Below, one piece after another: positions 7,415-15,923 of a DNA stretch of 64,000 nt; the first letter of the stretch is position 1; each line of letters begins with the position of its first letter. The notes under the pieces were generated by a model, which worked only from the letters and a program-made list of their open reading frames with translations, ran no database searches and was not told where the DNA came from. The position numbers were made by a program, and so were the translations under genes. Source of the stretch: JACVRW01 sp963827065 (GTDB taxonomy: Bacteria > Actinomycetota > Thermoleophilia > Solirubrobacterales > Thermoleophilaceae); the NCBI GenBank assembly GCA_963827065.1, contig CAWGZM010000014.1, positions 62,001 through 126,000 on the forward strand, read 5' to 3'.

Positions 7415-8284
7415 ATGTCGCAGAGGAACGTGGAGACACTCAAGCGCGAGCTCAAGGCCCACGGCCGATCCCAAGCTGGAGTACCGATCTCGGACGACAG
7501 TGTGGAGGTCGTGCGTAAAGCGTGGGAGGCGTGGGAGCGCGGAGACATGCAGGCCGTGTTCGATTTCTATGACCCTGCCATTGAGTGGGACATGTCCGAG
7601 TCAGAGGTCCCAGACATGGGCGTCTATCGAGGACACGAGGGGGTGCGGAAATTCTTCCGCGAATGGATGGCACCCTTCCACGACTACTACGCGCATGCAG
7701 AGGACTTCACGCTCGGCAGCGAGGGCGTTCTCGTACGAATGAGGCAGGGGGGGCGCGGGAAGGAAAGCGGCGTTGACGTGGAGATGCCTCCTTTGTGGCA
7801 GCTCTACAGACTCCGGGCTGGCCGCGCCGTGCGTGTCGAGATCTACCGCGACGAGCACCGCGCCCTCGAAGCCGTCGGTCTGTCGGAGTGGGAGAACGCC
7901 GAGCAGCGTGGGTTGGCGGAGGCTGCCTTGGGGGCGCTTAACTCGGGCGATTTAGCAGCGTTCCTGGCGCTGACCGCCGAGGACGTCGAGTTCACGTCGA
8001 TGGTCGCGGAGGCAGAAGCAACGACCTTCCGGGGCCACGACGGCGTCCGGGCCTGGTGGGAAACGGTTCGCGGCGCTTTCGAGGACATCCACTGGGAGTT
8101 GCTCGACGTTCGCGGTTCTGGCGACCGGGGCGTGATGCACTTCCGCATGACCGGGACGCTGAGCAGCGTGCCGGTCGAGCAAGCGATGTGGCAGGCCGTC
8201 GTGTTGCGAAACAGCAAGGCGATCTGGTGGGCCTTCTTTCGGACCGAGCGCGATGCCCTCGAAGCCGTGGGGCTGCGGGAGTAG
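7415..8284 (+). CDS. Tandem SnoaL-like (NTF2-fold) protein
   Basis: A 289-residue protein built of two NTF2/SnoaL-like domains. Domain 1 (about 28-155) has AWERGDMQAVFDFYDPAIEW and GVYRGHEGVRKFF; domain 2 (about 165-289) has ALNSGDLAAFLALTAEDVEF and TFRGHDGVRAWWE. Both close with an ALEAVGL tail, so an internal duplication is visible. SnoaL-type domains bind small polar molecules or isomerise/hydrolyse them; many are of unknown function. The ATG at 7415 is preferred because the preceding 57 codons lack family similarity. GC3 is lower than in neighbouring genes, which suits accessory or acquired DNA. Confidence 0.8.
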   Translation: MSQRNVETLKRELKAHGRSQAGVPISDDSVEVVRKAWEAWERGDMQAVFDFYDPAIEWDMSESEVPDMGVYRGHEGVRKFFREWMAPFHDYYAHAEDFTLGSEGVLVRMRQGGRGKESGVDVEMPPLWQLYRLRAGRAVRVEIYRDEHRALEAVGLSEWENAEQRGLAEAALGALNSGDLAAFLALTAEDVEFTSMVAEAEATTFRGHDGVRAWWETVRGAFEDIHWELLDVRGSGDRGVMHFRMTGTLSSVPVEQAMWQAVVLRNSKAIWWAFFRTERDALEAVGLRE

Positions 8285-8431
8285 GCGAGACAGCTCAGCA
8301 CTCGTCTCGTTCGCAAACCGGGCGCACCCGCTCCTAGAGCGGCACAGCGCAGAAGCCGACCTTCCGGGGCATCCCGCTCTGCAACCGGGTGCTGATGCAC
8401 CCTCACGTGGCCATAAGCCCTTGAACGCGGA

Positions 8432-8460
8432 CGGGCCCTCCTGTGGAGGGCCCGTTGTGT
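8432..8460 (+). terminator. Intrinsic terminator-like hairpin
   Basis: Perfect 10-bp stem CGGGCCCTCC / GGAGGGCCCG with a TGT loop, followed by TTGTGT. It lies between the convergent tandem SnoaL gene and the repeat-protein gene and could serve both strands; the T-rich side favours the plus strand. Confidence 0.7.
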
Positions 8461-8484
8461 CCGCGGGGGGTGCTGCGAGTCGGC

Positions 8485-9060
8485 TTACGGCTGGTAGCGG
8501 AAGCCGTCGGTCTGCGGCATCACGGACGCCTTGTTGCCCGAGTCCGTCGTCACGTCGGCGCTGCCCTCGTTCGGGCCGCCGTCGTAGCGGGGGCTGCCGG
8601 TCTGCGGCATCACGCCCGGCTTGGCGGTCGTCACGTCGGCGCTGCCCTCGTTCGGGCCGCCGTCGTAGCGGGTCGTGCCGGCCTGCGACTGCCCAATCCC
8701 GTCAACCTGCTGGGACTGGCCCGGGAAGGCCTGCGCCTGGTTCGGCCGCGCCGGCAGGTTCACGCCGGGAGCGATGTCGGCGCTGCCCTCGTTGGGGCCA
8801 CCGTCATAGCGCGGGGCCGGGGCGGTGTCGATCGCGCCGTCCAGCCTGCGCTGGGTGAGCGGGGCCGTGTCCGGGGTGCTGCCGCTCTCGATGGCCGGCG
8901 TGCTCGTGCTCACAACCGTGTCGTCGTCATTGGCGACGATCACTACCGCCCCGGCCAGGCCGAGCACGGCGATCAGCGCTGCAATGAGGAGCGCGCGCAG
9001 ATGGTTGTAGTGAGAGCGGAGAACCACCGCCGGGTGCTGCTCAGGAACTGCCTTACCCAT
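8485..9060 (-). CDS. Membrane-anchored protein with three RYDGGPNEGSAD repeats
   Basis: A 191-residue protein with a short cytoplasmic N-terminus (MGKAVPEQHP), one membrane segment at about 22-43 and an extracytoplasmic tail of low complexity. The tail contains the 12-residue unit RYDGGPNEGSAD three times without change (residues 84-95, 131-142, 158-169); the last two are preceded or followed by a VMPQT block. AGGAGG precedes ATG 9060. No catalytic fold is visible. Identical extracytoplasmic repeats suggest a binding or scaffolding motif, but the function is unknown. It lies alone between a terminator and a 460-bp gene-free stretch. Confidence 0.75.
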   Translation of the reverse strand: MGKAVPEQHPAVVLRSHYNHLRALLIAALIAVLGLAGAVVIVANDDDTVVSTSTPAIESGSTPDTAPLTQRRLDGAIDTAPAPRYDGGPNEGSADIAPGVNLPARPNQAQAFPGQSQQVDGIGQSQAGTTRYDGGPNEGSADVTTAKPGVMPQTGSPRYDGGPNEGSADVTTDSGNKASVMPQTDGFRYQP

Positions 9061-9520
9061 GACTTCCTCCTGTTGTTTGGTGCCGGTCGGACGTCGTGGG
9101 GCCATGCTGCAGGCAGGCGGTTGCGGGCCGGTGACAGGGCGGCAACAGCGCCTTGCGAGCAGGCTTGTGGGCGGCGGCGGCCCCTGAGCGCAACGCCCGG
9201 GTTAGGCATCGGTATTCGGCGGGGGCGCGGGAACGCCACCGAGCGAAGGACCAGAGCGCGGAACCGTTCCACCCGCCCTCCCTAGCCGCATTGCGCGGCC
9301 GTAGGCCGCCCCGAACGGTGCCGACCTGACGGCCGCGGCCACTGTGAGGCTGAGGGCGTGTCTCGCTCCGCCGTCCCCGAGGAGCCGGCGGAGAACCGCC
9401 CGGCCTTCGGGCCGCGGGCAAACGCGGGCAAATCGTTGCCCTCAGGGCGAATTCATACGGGCCGATACGGGCTCAAGACCGCAGCGCGAAGCCGCATCTG
9501 GCGCGCCAATCAGGGCCGAG
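9061..9520. other. Gene-free stretch
   Basis: No frame with family similarity or coding bias was found on either strand. The part nearest 9060 must hold the promoter of the repeat-protein gene. Near 9398-9416 there is a short CCCGGCC/GGGCCG hairpin, and around 9452-9470 an ATACGGG direct pair; neither suggests a known element. Confidence 0.5.
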
Positions 9521-9742
9521 CTAGAAGCCGACCTTCTGGTCCTCGGTGTCGAGCCGCACGTAGACGACCTCGGCAAGGTCGATCGCGACCTGGGAATCGA
9601 CGGTCTCCAGCTCGTGCCAGCGCTCGGAGCTCGCGTCCTCGAGCGCCTTGCGCAGGCCCTCCCAGGACTCCTGCTTCACGCGGCAGGGCAGCACCTGGCC
9701 GCCCTTGAAGCCGATGTCGATACGTAGTGCTGGTTCAGCCAT
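9521..9742 (-). CDS. Conserved-type small hypothetical protein
   Basis: A 73-residue acidic protein, MAEPALRIDIGFKGGQVLPC to DTEDQKVGF, with alternating strands and one amphipathic helix (WEGLRKALEDA). I do not recognise a named family. Its ATG directly abuts the stop of methylmalonyl-CoA epimerase (TGAATG), so it is the second gene of that operon and is surely translated. GC3 is high, as in real neighbours. A small accessory or regulatory protein is all that can be proposed. Confidence 0.7.
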   Translation of the reverse strand: MAEPALRIDIGFKGGQVLPCRVKQESWEGLRKALEDASSERWHELETVDSQVAIDLAEVVYVRLDTEDQKVGF

Positions 9743-10153
9743 TCAGTGGGCCTCCGCGGCCTCGACCAGCTCCGTCAGCACGCCGCCGGTCGACTTCGGG
9801 TGCAGGAACGCCACGCGGCTTGCCCGGATACCGGTCCGCGGCTCTTCGTCGATCAGCCGCAGGCCGGCGGAGCGGACGGACTCGAGCGCCCGCTCGATGT
9901 CGTCGGTCCCATAGGCGACGTGGTGAAGGCCGGGGCCGCTCCGTGCGAGGAAGCGGCCCACGGCGGTGTCCGGGCCGAGTGGGCGCAGCAGCTCGACGTG
10001 GCTGTCGCCCACGCCGAGGAGAACCGCCTCGACGCCCTGCGACTCGACCGTCTCACGGTGCTGAAGCTCCATCCCGAGCCGGTCGCGGTAGAGCGCGATG
10101 GCGTCGTCGAGATCCTCAACCGCGACTCCGATGTGGTCGATCCGCCCGAACAC
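9743..10153 (-). CDS. mce: Methylmalonyl-CoA epimerase
   Basis: A 136-residue VOC-fold protein. It opens VFGRIDHIGVAVEDLDDAI, with the first metal His in DHIG, has GPGLHHVAYGTDD with the second His, and ends LTELVEA with the metal-binding Glu, all as in methylmalonyl-CoA epimerase. The enzyme interconverts (2S)- and (2R)-methylmalonyl-CoA in the propionyl-CoA to succinyl-CoA route. The GTG at 10153 is the start consistent with the family length. Propionyl-CoA could come from odd-chain or propane-derived carbon (see the prm cluster), a link that is inferred only. Confidence 0.9.
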   Translation of the reverse strand: MFGRIDHIGVAVEDLDDAIALYRDRLGMELQHRETVESQGVEAVLLGVGDSHVELLRPLGPDTAVGRFLARSGPGLHHVAYGTDDIERALESVRSAGLRLIDEEPRTGIRASRVAFLHPKSTGGVLTELVEAAEAH

Positions 10154-10177
10154 GGCCGATGAGGCTACAACCCGTGC

Positions 10178-10654
10178 ATGGTCAACATCGAGCATCCGCA
10201 GTACGACGAGCCGCGTGACGGCGAGGGCTTCAGCTGCAGCCGCGCCCGCATCAGCCGCCAGGCCGGCGCCGAGCGGCTCGGCGTGAGCCTCTGGGAGGTG
10301 CCTCCCGGCCAGGCGGCGTACCCATACCACGCGCACCTCACCGAGGAGGAGCTCGTGATCGTCCTCGAGGGCAGTCCGAGCCTGCGAACGCCGGCAGGCT
10401 GGCGCGAGCTCGAGCAGGGCGAGGTCGTGTCGTTCCTGCGCGGCGAGGAGGGCGCTCACCAGATCGTCAACCGAACCGACGACCCGGTCCGCTTCCTCGC
10501 CTTCTCGACGAACGGCGACCCGGACATCGTGCTCCAGCTCGACTCCGGGAAGGTCGGCGCCTTCGAGCGGCGGGCGGCCGGCGGCGGCCTGCGCGCGTGG
10601 TTCCGGCGCGTGGACGAGGTGGACTACTACGACGGCGAGTCGGCGCCGGCCTGA
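10178..10654 (+). CDS. Cupin-domain protein
   Basis: A 158-residue cupin with motif 1 HAHLTEEELVIVLEGSPSL and motif 2 GEVVSFLRGEEGAHQIVNRT. The tail RAWFRRVDEVDYYDGE is typical of cupins in the mannose-6-phosphate-isomerase-like/auxin-binding group. The ATG at 10178 is 6 nt after a TACAAC box, fitting a leaderless transcript. Role unknown. It is divergent from the epimerase gene and its 3-prime end overlaps the lipid kinase gene by 28 bp on the opposite strand. Confidence 0.85.
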   Translation: MVNIEHPQYDEPRDGEGFSCSRARISRQAGAERLGVSLWEVPPGQAAYPYHAHLTEEELVIVLEGSPSLRTPAGWRELEQGEVVSFLRGEEGAHQIVNRTDDPVRFLAFSTNGDPDIVLQLDSGKVGAFERRAAGGGLRAWFRRVDEVDYYDGESAPA

Positions 10655-11514
10655 TCCGGCACGACGAGCTCGAACGCGCGCGGCTCCGTGTGCATCGGGA
10701 TGCGCGGCCCCGCGTCGACGAGCTCGCCGTCCACGTTCAGGGCCGCCGGCCGCTCCAGCTCGAGCTCGACCGTCGCGGCCTGGGCATGCTCCACGCCGGC
10801 CTGTCCGGTCAGGCGGCCCGCGCGCAGGCCGTACGCGTAGCCGATGAGGCGAAGCCGCGAGCCGGCCTCGAGGACGGCGACGTCCAGCAGGCCGTCGCGC
10901 GCGCTCGCGCCCTCGAGCTCCGAGCCGGCGCCGAACGACCCCGTGCCGGCGATCGTCACCTGCCACGCCTTTCCCTCGAACAGCGGCGCGCCGTCGGCCG
11001 TCACCGAGCAGGCGATAGGGCGGCCCGTGAGCCCCGACCAGAGCGCCCCGGCGAAATAGGCCACCGGGCCCAGCAGGCGCTTCAGCCCCGAGGCGGCCTC
11101 GCCCGCGAGCGACGCGAGGCCGGCACTGGCTGCGTTCAGGAACGGCCGCCGATCCATCCAGTTCAGATCCAGCGCGCGCAGCGCCGTGCCGAGCGCGGCG
11201 AGCCGCGCGGCCGAGTGCAGGCCGGCCGGCAGGCCCTGGCCGCGTGCGAAGTCGTTCGCGGTGCCGACCGGGATCACGGCAAGCGGGACCCCCGCGCCCG
11301 CCGCTGCCGCCGCGGCCGGCGCCAGGCCGCCGTCGCCGCTCGCCACCGCGATCCGGTCTGCTCCGGACCCGGCCGCGGCGGCGGCATCGTCCGGGCCGAA
11401 CAGGCTCACCTCGACCCCGTACTCGCGCAGCAGCGCGGCGATCACCTCGGGGTCGCTGCCCGCGCCCGACTCCGGGTTGACTATCAGGGCTATGGACGCG
11501 GGAGCGTCTCGCAC
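10627..11514 (-). CDS. Diacylglycerol/lipid kinase catalytic-domain protein
   Basis: A 295-residue soluble lipid kinase of the YegS/DgkB type. It begins IALIVNPESGAG (nucleotide-binding loop), has the signature ASGDGGLAP with GDGG at about residues 59-62, then VIPVGTANDFARG, and a C-terminal beta domain ending in NVDGELVDAGP. The family phosphorylates diacylglycerol or related lipids with ATP. It starts at GTG 11514, 9 bp after the ftsH stop codon, and is likely co-transcribed with ftsH. The exact lipid is unknown. Confidence 0.92.
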   Translation of the reverse strand: MRDAPASIALIVNPESGAGSDPEVIAALLREYGVEVSLFGPDDAAAAAGSGADRIAVASGDGGLAPAAAAAAGAGVPLAVIPVGTANDFARGQGLPAGLHSAARLAALGTALRALDLNWMDRRPFLNAASAGLASLAGEAASGLKRLLGPVAYFAGALWSGLTGRPIACSVTADGAPLFEGKAWQVTIAGTGSFGAGSELEGASARDGLLDVAVLEAGSRLRLIGYAYGLRAGRLTGQAGVEHAQAATVELELERPAALNVDGELVDAGPRIPMHTEPRAFELVVPDQAGADSPS

Positions 11515-11523
11515 ACGGGCGTC

Positions 11524-13422
11524 TTACCCGTCCTGCGGCGGAGCGTCCAGCCGCTCGGACGCCGCGACGCGGGGCGCGCCCGGCTCCCGCTGTCGCCCGG
11601 GCGCGGGCGTGCCCGCGGACTCGCCGCGGTAGGCGCCCACGAGCCGCTCGATGTCGTCGCGCTCGAGCACCTCGTTCTCGAGCAGCGTGAACGCGAACGC
11701 CTCGAGCAGAGTGCGGTTCTCGGCCACCAGCTTCAGCGCGCGCCGGTGGGCGAGGTCGGTGAGGTACTGCTGCTCCTCGTCGATCATGCGGCGCGTGTGG
11801 TCGGACATCGAGTAGTCGTCCGACGGCAGTTGCTTCGACTTCAGCTCGGTGCCCATGCCGTACAGGGTGATCATCGAGCGGCTGATCTCGTGCACCTTGC
11901 GCAGGTCGTCCGAGGCGCCGGTCGTGATCGTGCCGAAGACGATGTGCTCGGTGACCCGACCGCCGAGCAGGACGACCATGTAGTCGAGCAGCTCGTCCTT
12001 CGTCTTGAGGTAGCGGTCCTCCTCGGGCAGGTTGAGCGTGTAGCCGAGCGCCCGCCCGCGCGGAATGATCGAGATGCGGTGGACCTTCTCCACCGACGGC
12101 AGCAGCTCCGAGCAGAGCGCGTGCCCAGCCTCGTGGTAGGCCACCACGCGCTTCTCGTGCTCGGTGATGACGCGCCGTGACTGCATCCCCGCGATCACGC
12201 GCTCGAGCGCGGACTGAAAGTCCTTGGTGCGGATCGTCTCGCGGTGGTCGCGGCCGGCGAAGATGGCCGCCTCGTTGCAGATGTTGGCGAGGTCGGCGCC
12301 GGTGAGGTTGCTCGTCTGACGGGCGATCAGCTCGAGGTCGATGCCCGGCTCGAGCGGCTTGTTGCGCGTGTGCACCTCGAGGATCGCGCGGCGTCCCTTC
12401 AGGTCCGGCGCCGTCACGAGGATCTGGCGGTCGAACCGGCCCGGCCGCAGCAGCGCCGGGTCGAGCTTCTCGAGCAGGTTCGAGGCCGCGATCACGACGA
12501 CGTTGTCGGCCGAGCCGAAGCCGTCGAGCTCGACGAGCAGCTGGTTCAGCGTCTGGTCCTTCTCGCCCGAGATGTCCTTGCCGCGGGTGGCGCCGACGGC
12601 GTCGAGCTCGTCGATGAAGACGATGGCGGGCGCCTCCTTGCGCGCGTGGCGGAAGAGCCGCCTGATGCGCGCGGCGCCGAGGCCGGCGAACATCTCGACG
12701 AACGCCGACGCCGACTGGGCGAAGAACTTTGCCTCCGCCTCGTTGGCGGCCGCCTTGGCCAGGAGCGTCTTACCCGTGCCGGGCGGGCCGTGCAGAAGGA
12801 TGCCCTTCGGCACCCTGGCGCCGAGCTTGCGGAAGCGCTTCGGGTCACGAAGGAACTCGACGACCTCGCGCAGCTCGTCCTTGGCCTCGTCGGCGCCGGC
12901 GACGTCCTCCCAGCGCACGGAGCTCGACGAGCTCGGCTTGATCTCCTGCGGCTTCGTGCGCGGCAGGTAGCGCAGGGTCATCACGAGCACGACGGCGATC
13001 AGGCCCATGAAGATGATCGGCAGCCAGATGACGGCCCAGTCCTCGATCTGGTCCCAGGTCGAGGTGCTCGCTGCCGTCTCCGCGGCGTCCTGCGGCTGGA
13101 CCCGGAAGCCCTCGGTGCCGTCCGCGCTCTCGAAGGTGCCGCTCGCGGCGTCGACCGTCCAGCCCTCCGGGAGGTCGCCGCCAGGCGCACGCAGGATCGC
13201 CTCGAACTCCTCGCCGGCTTCCTCGCAGCTCATCTGCGAGCTGTCGAGGATCGTCAGCCGCTGCGGGCCACGCTCGATGCTCAGGCCACCCACCTGCTGG
13301 GCGCGGTCCACCGTCACCGGCCCCGTGCACGCGGCGGCGCCGCCGTCGGCGCTCGCAGAGGCGACCGGCATGGCCAGGACAGCGGCGGCCCAGAGCAGCG
13401 TCAGGCGGAGGGTGGACCTCAT
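11524..13422 (-). CDS. ftsH: ATP-dependent zinc metalloprotease FtsH
   Basis: A 632-residue membrane AAA+ protease. An N-terminal hydrophobic signal/anchor (6-25) is followed by about 100 extracytoplasmic residues with a cysteine pair, a second membrane segment (129-152), the AAA module with Walker A GPPGTGKT (212-219), Walker B IVFIDELDAVG and the arginine-finger region RPGRFDRQ, and the protease site HEAGH (430-434) with TGASDD supplying the third zinc ligand. The pore segment reads SASAFVEMFAGLGAAR, where most FtsH have SGSDFVEMFVGVGA, so this may be a divergent second FtsH paralogue. It degrades unneeded or damaged membrane proteins. Confidence 0.95.
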   Translation of the reverse strand: MRSTLRLTLLWAAAVLAMPVASASADGGAAACTGPVTVDRAQQVGGLSIERGPQRLTILDSSQMSCEEAGEEFEAILRAPGGDLPEGWTVDAASGTFESADGTEGFRVQPQDAAETAASTSTWDQIEDWAVIWLPIIFMGLIAVVLVMTLRYLPRTKPQEIKPSSSSSVRWEDVAGADEAKDELREVVEFLRDPKRFRKLGARVPKGILLHGPPGTGKTLLAKAAANEAEAKFFAQSASAFVEMFAGLGAARIRRLFRHARKEAPAIVFIDELDAVGATRGKDISGEKDQTLNQLLVELDGFGSADNVVVIAASNLLEKLDPALLRPGRFDRQILVTAPDLKGRRAILEVHTRNKPLEPGIDLELIARQTSNLTGADLANICNEAAIFAGRDHRETIRTKDFQSALERVIAGMQSRRVITEHEKRVVAYHEAGHALCSELLPSVEKVHRISIIPRGRALGYTLNLPEEDRYLKTKDELLDYMVVLLGGRVTEHIVFGTITTGASDDLRKVHEISRSMITLYGMGTELKSKQLPSDDYSMSDHTRRMIDEEQQYLTDLAHRRALKLVAENRTLLEAFAFTLLENEVLERDDIERLVGAYRGESAGTPAPGRQREPGAPRVAASERLDAPPQDG

Positions 13423-13462
13423 TCAGCTTTCTCATCGGCCGCGGTGGCCGAGTTCATGAGCG

Positions 13463-14302
13463 CTACGCCGCCGCCTGCTCCACGCGGAGGATCTCCTCGA
13501 GCGCTGCCGCCCCCACCTCGAGCTGCTCGGCGGTCGGCTCACGTGTGCCCACCGCGCGCTGGATCTCGTGGCCGGGGCGGCGCAGGAGGCGCGTCAGGCG
13601 CGAGTCGGGGTTGCGCTCGCCCCAGGCGAACACCTCCACGGCGACGGCCGCGCTGCCCAGCCCGATGGCCGCCTCGGCGGCCGGGCCGCGCAGGCCGGCG
13701 CGCCTCGCCGCGACGTTGCCGAGCGCGGCGGCCGCAAGCATCGGGGTGACCAGGTGCGAGCCGCAGCGGTCGTGCTCCTTGCGGGCCTCCGCGGGCGCCT
13801 CGTCGTCCTCGTAGGCCGCGATCGACTTGTGCTCGACGCCGTGGTAGGCGGCGAGCTCGCCGCTTCGCAGCGCGAGCAGTGCCGGAGCAAGGCTGATGAG
13901 CGCGACGGCGGTCTCACGGCCGACCGTGGCGCCGCGGCTCGTCGCGCCGGTCGCGGCCTGGCGGCGTGCGCCGGCGCTGCGGATCGCCTGGCCGCCGAGC
14001 GCCGCGGCGCCCATCGCACCGAGCGTGCGCGCGTCCTGCATCGGCAGGCGTGCCTCCGGCAGCGCCCGCTTCACGAGCGGTATCACGGCCATCGCCTCGG
14101 CGAGCTTGAGGACGCCGCGCACGCCGGGGACGCCGTCGGCCGCCTTGCCGCCGAGATCGGGCTTGCGCCCGGACGCCACCTTGATCTCACCGTCGGCGGC
14201 GCGCACGGCGGCGGCCCAGTGCGTCGGGCCGTGCACGAGCAGGCCGTTGCGGAGCGCCATGCCGCCCAGACGCAGCTTCTCGTCGGGGACTGGCGCGGTC
14301 AT
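13463..14302 (-). CDS. DUF1385 (YqhQ-like) membrane protein
   Basis: A 279-residue protein with the DUF1385 hallmarks: an N-terminal GGMALRNGLLVHGPTHWAAA segment, a central hydrophobic region, and YHGVEHKSIAAYE, whose His/Glu/His residues probably bind a metal. The family is widespread in Firmicutes and Actinomycetota and is usually called a putative metal-dependent enzyme; the reaction is unknown. Its ATG overlaps the stop of a vestigial peptidase fragment (ATGA), which indicates that an M20 peptidase was originally translated immediately before it. ftsH follows 40 bp downstream. Confidence 0.85.
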   Translation of the reverse strand: MTAPVPDEKLRLGGMALRNGLLVHGPTHWAAAVRAADGEIKVASGRKPDLGGKAADGVPGVRGVLKLAEAMAVIPLVKRALPEARLPMQDARTLGAMGAAALGGQAIRSAGARRQAATGATSRGATVGRETAVALISLAPALLALRSGELAAYHGVEHKSIAAYEDDEAPAEARKEHDRCGSHLVTPMLAAAALGNVAARRAGLRGPAAEAAIGLGSAAVAVEVFAWGERNPDSRLTRLLRRPGHEIQRAVGTREPTAEQLEVGAAALEEILRVEQAAA

Positions 14303-14388
14303 CGGAGCGTCTCCAGCATGAGATCAGAGTAGAAGGCGGCGGCGAGACCGAGGTCGGCGACCGGCATGCGCTCGTCCTTCCCGTGCAT
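14299..14388 (-). pseudogene. Duplicated 3-prime stub of the M20 peptidase gene
   Basis: This stretch encodes MHGKDERMPVADLGLAAAFY plus SDLMLETLR and a stop, a close copy of the last 31 residues of the intact M20 peptidase at 14685 (only Met/Ile and Ser/Ala changes). It retains the metal-binding His of the peptidase C-terminus but nothing upstream of it. The two copies are in direct orientation about 387 bp apart. Its TGA overlaps the DUF1385 start codon. Confidence 0.85.
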
Positions 14389-14441
14389 CAACGATGGGGT
14401 GGCAGGAGGTTGCGACGAGAGCGATTGGGTACCGGGCTTAT

Positions 14442-14558
14442 ATGGAAACTCCCGAGACAGAGCCACAGGCACCGCCGGACGAGAAGCCGCCGCCGGAGGT
14501 GCCCGATCAGCCGGGCACGTCACCGGGCGAACCGGGCGAACCGGCGGAACCGAGCTAG
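14442..14558 (+). CDS. Possible 38-residue Pro/Glu-rich peptide
   Basis: A short frame METPETEPQAPPDEKPPPEV to PAEPS, low-complexity and acidic. It lies between the duplicated peptidase ends and is followed 14 bp later by a GAGCCG/CGGCTC hairpin. The compositional regularity and the hairpin suggest a real but unrecognised small gene; it could also be a chance frame in GC-rich DNA. Confidence 0.35.
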   Translation: METPETEPQAPPDEKPPPEVPDQPGTSPGEPGEPAEPS

Positions 14559-14571
14559 CCGGTCCAGTGGG

Positions 14572-14592
14572 AGCCGTCCTCTGGGGCGGCTC
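14572..14592 (+). terminator. Hairpin, possible terminator
   Basis: Six-bp stem GAGCCG / CGGCTC with a 9-nt loop, followed by TCGCC rather than a T-run. It lies just after the small Pro/Glu-rich frame. Weak as an intrinsic terminator. Confidence 0.35.
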
Positions 14593-14684
14593 TCGCCGTT
14601 CAGGGGGTCCGTGCGCGCTGGCCATTCGGCGAAGCCGCAACGGCGAGAATTCGCCCCTCGGTCGCGCGAACTATTACGCTAGTT

Positions 14685-15923
14685 CTAGCGAAGCGTCTCC
14701 AGCATGAGATCAGCGTAGAAGGCCGCCGCGAGGCCCAGATCGGCCACAGGTATCCGCTCGTCCTTTCCGTGCATCATCGGGAACGCCTCCGTCAGGTCCA
14801 TCGCGTTCTGAGGGAAGAACCCGTAGGCGACGCACTCGGGGAAGGCCTTGCGCCACCAATGCGAGTCGGAGAAGCCGGTCATCACCACCGGCGCAACGCG
14901 TGCGCCCGGGTCCTCGCGCTCCACGAACCCGCGGATCGCGTCCATCAGCGGCGTGTCCGCGGGCGAGCGGTTGCCGACGATCGTGTCCTCGAAGCCGATC
15001 TCGAAGCCGTCCTCGCCGAGCGTCCTGCGCACCGCCTCGCGGACGGCTTCCTCGCCGAGCTCCGGGGGGACGCGGCAGTCCACCTCGAGCCGCGCGTGGG
15101 CCGGCACCACGTTCACGGCCTGCGACGCGCCGATCATGGTTGGCGTGAGCGTCACGCCGAACATCGGCTCGAGCAGGACCGCGACGGCGGGATCGCTCGC
15201 CTCGAGCTCGGCCACGGCGCCGTCGAGGTCGGACGGGTCGAGCCCGAGTGCGCGCAGGAGCGCCTCGGTCTCGGGCGAGGCGACGTGCTCGGGTCGGCCG
15301 TCCGCCAGCGCGGCGAGGACGGGCGCCATCTTCACCAGGGCGTTGTCGCCGATGCGCGGCACCGAGGCGTGGCCGGCGCGCCCGCTCGTCGACAGCGTGA
15401 AGCGAAAGACGCCCTTCTCGGCGACGCACACGCCGTAGACGCGCCGGTCGCCGTGGCGAATCAGCTCGCCGGCGCCCTCGTTGACGACGAAATCGGCGCG
15501 CGCGACCTCCGGGTGGTCGGAGCAGAGCCACTGCGCGCCGTGGGTCGCGCCGCGTTCCTCGTCGCAGGTGAAGACGAGCTTCAGCTCGCCCGCCTCGGGG
15601 CGCCAGCCCTCCTCGAGGAGGGCGAGCGTCGCCGCCAGCTCGGCCGCAACCTGGCTCTTCATGTCCTTGGCCCCGCGGCCCCAGACGCAGCCGTCGCGCA
15701 GCTCTCCCGACCACGGGTCGACCTGCCAGTCGGCGGGATCGGCCGGCACCGTGTCGACGTGGCCGAGCAGGCACAGGGCAGGCCCGTCCGCGCCGCCCTC
15801 GAGCCGCGCCACGAGGTTCGGCCGGCCCGGCACCGCCTCGAGCAGGACGCAATCGAGCCCGGCGTCCTCGAGCAGACCCTTGAGCCACTCCTGCGCCGGC
15901 CCCTCGTCGCCCGGCGGGTTCAC
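14685..15923 (-). CDS. M20 family metallopeptidase / amidohydrolase
   Basis: A roughly 412-residue di-zinc exopeptidase-fold enzyme (ArgE/DapE/CPG2 class). Metal and catalytic residues are visible: LLGHVDTVP (His, Asp), GRGAKDMKSQ (bridging Asp), CDEERGA (catalytic Glu), VVNEGAGEL (Glu), and C-terminal FPMMHGKDER (His). The GTG used here falls inside the conserved segment LIRFNTVNPPGDE; residues LQLLQRLIRFNT continue upstream in frame without an ATG/GTG/TTG, while a plausible GTG start (VPERAALES) lies in another frame. So either the true start is a rare codon or there is a small frameshift near 15960. The substrate is an N-acyl or peptide bond; the exact one is unknown. Confidence 0.85.
   Translation of the reverse strand: MNPPGDEGPAQEWLKGLLEDAGLDCVLLEAVPGRPNLVARLEGGADGPALCLLGHVDTVPADPADWQVDPWSGELRDGCVWGRGAKDMKSQVAAELAATLALLEEGWRPEAGELKLVFTCDEERGATHGAQWLCSDHPEVARADFVVNEGAGELIRHGDRRVYGVCVAEKGVFRFTLSTSGRAGHASVPRIGDNALVKMAPVLAALADGRPEHVASPETEALLRALGLDPSDLDGAVAELEASDPAVAVLLEPMFGVTLTPTMIGASQAVNVVPAHARLEVDCRVPPELGEEAVREAVRRTLGEDGFEIGFEDTIVGNRSPADTPLMDAIRGFVEREDPGARVAPVVMTGFSDSHWWRKAFPECVAYGFFPQNAMDLTEAFPMMHGKDERIPVADLGLAAAFYADLMLETLR

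Noticed and set aside
6760..9538. KVGF-coding string (AGAAGCCGACCTTC on the plus strand) seen near 6763, 8350 and 9524
   Set aside because: Only about 14 bp are shared and two of the three are at different coding contexts; common codons for Lys-Val-Gly-Phe explain it well enough.
10597..12180. Plus-strand frame of 527 codons opposite the lipid kinase and ftsH
   Set aside because: Both minus-strand genes have complete catalytic motifs; the opposite frame has none.
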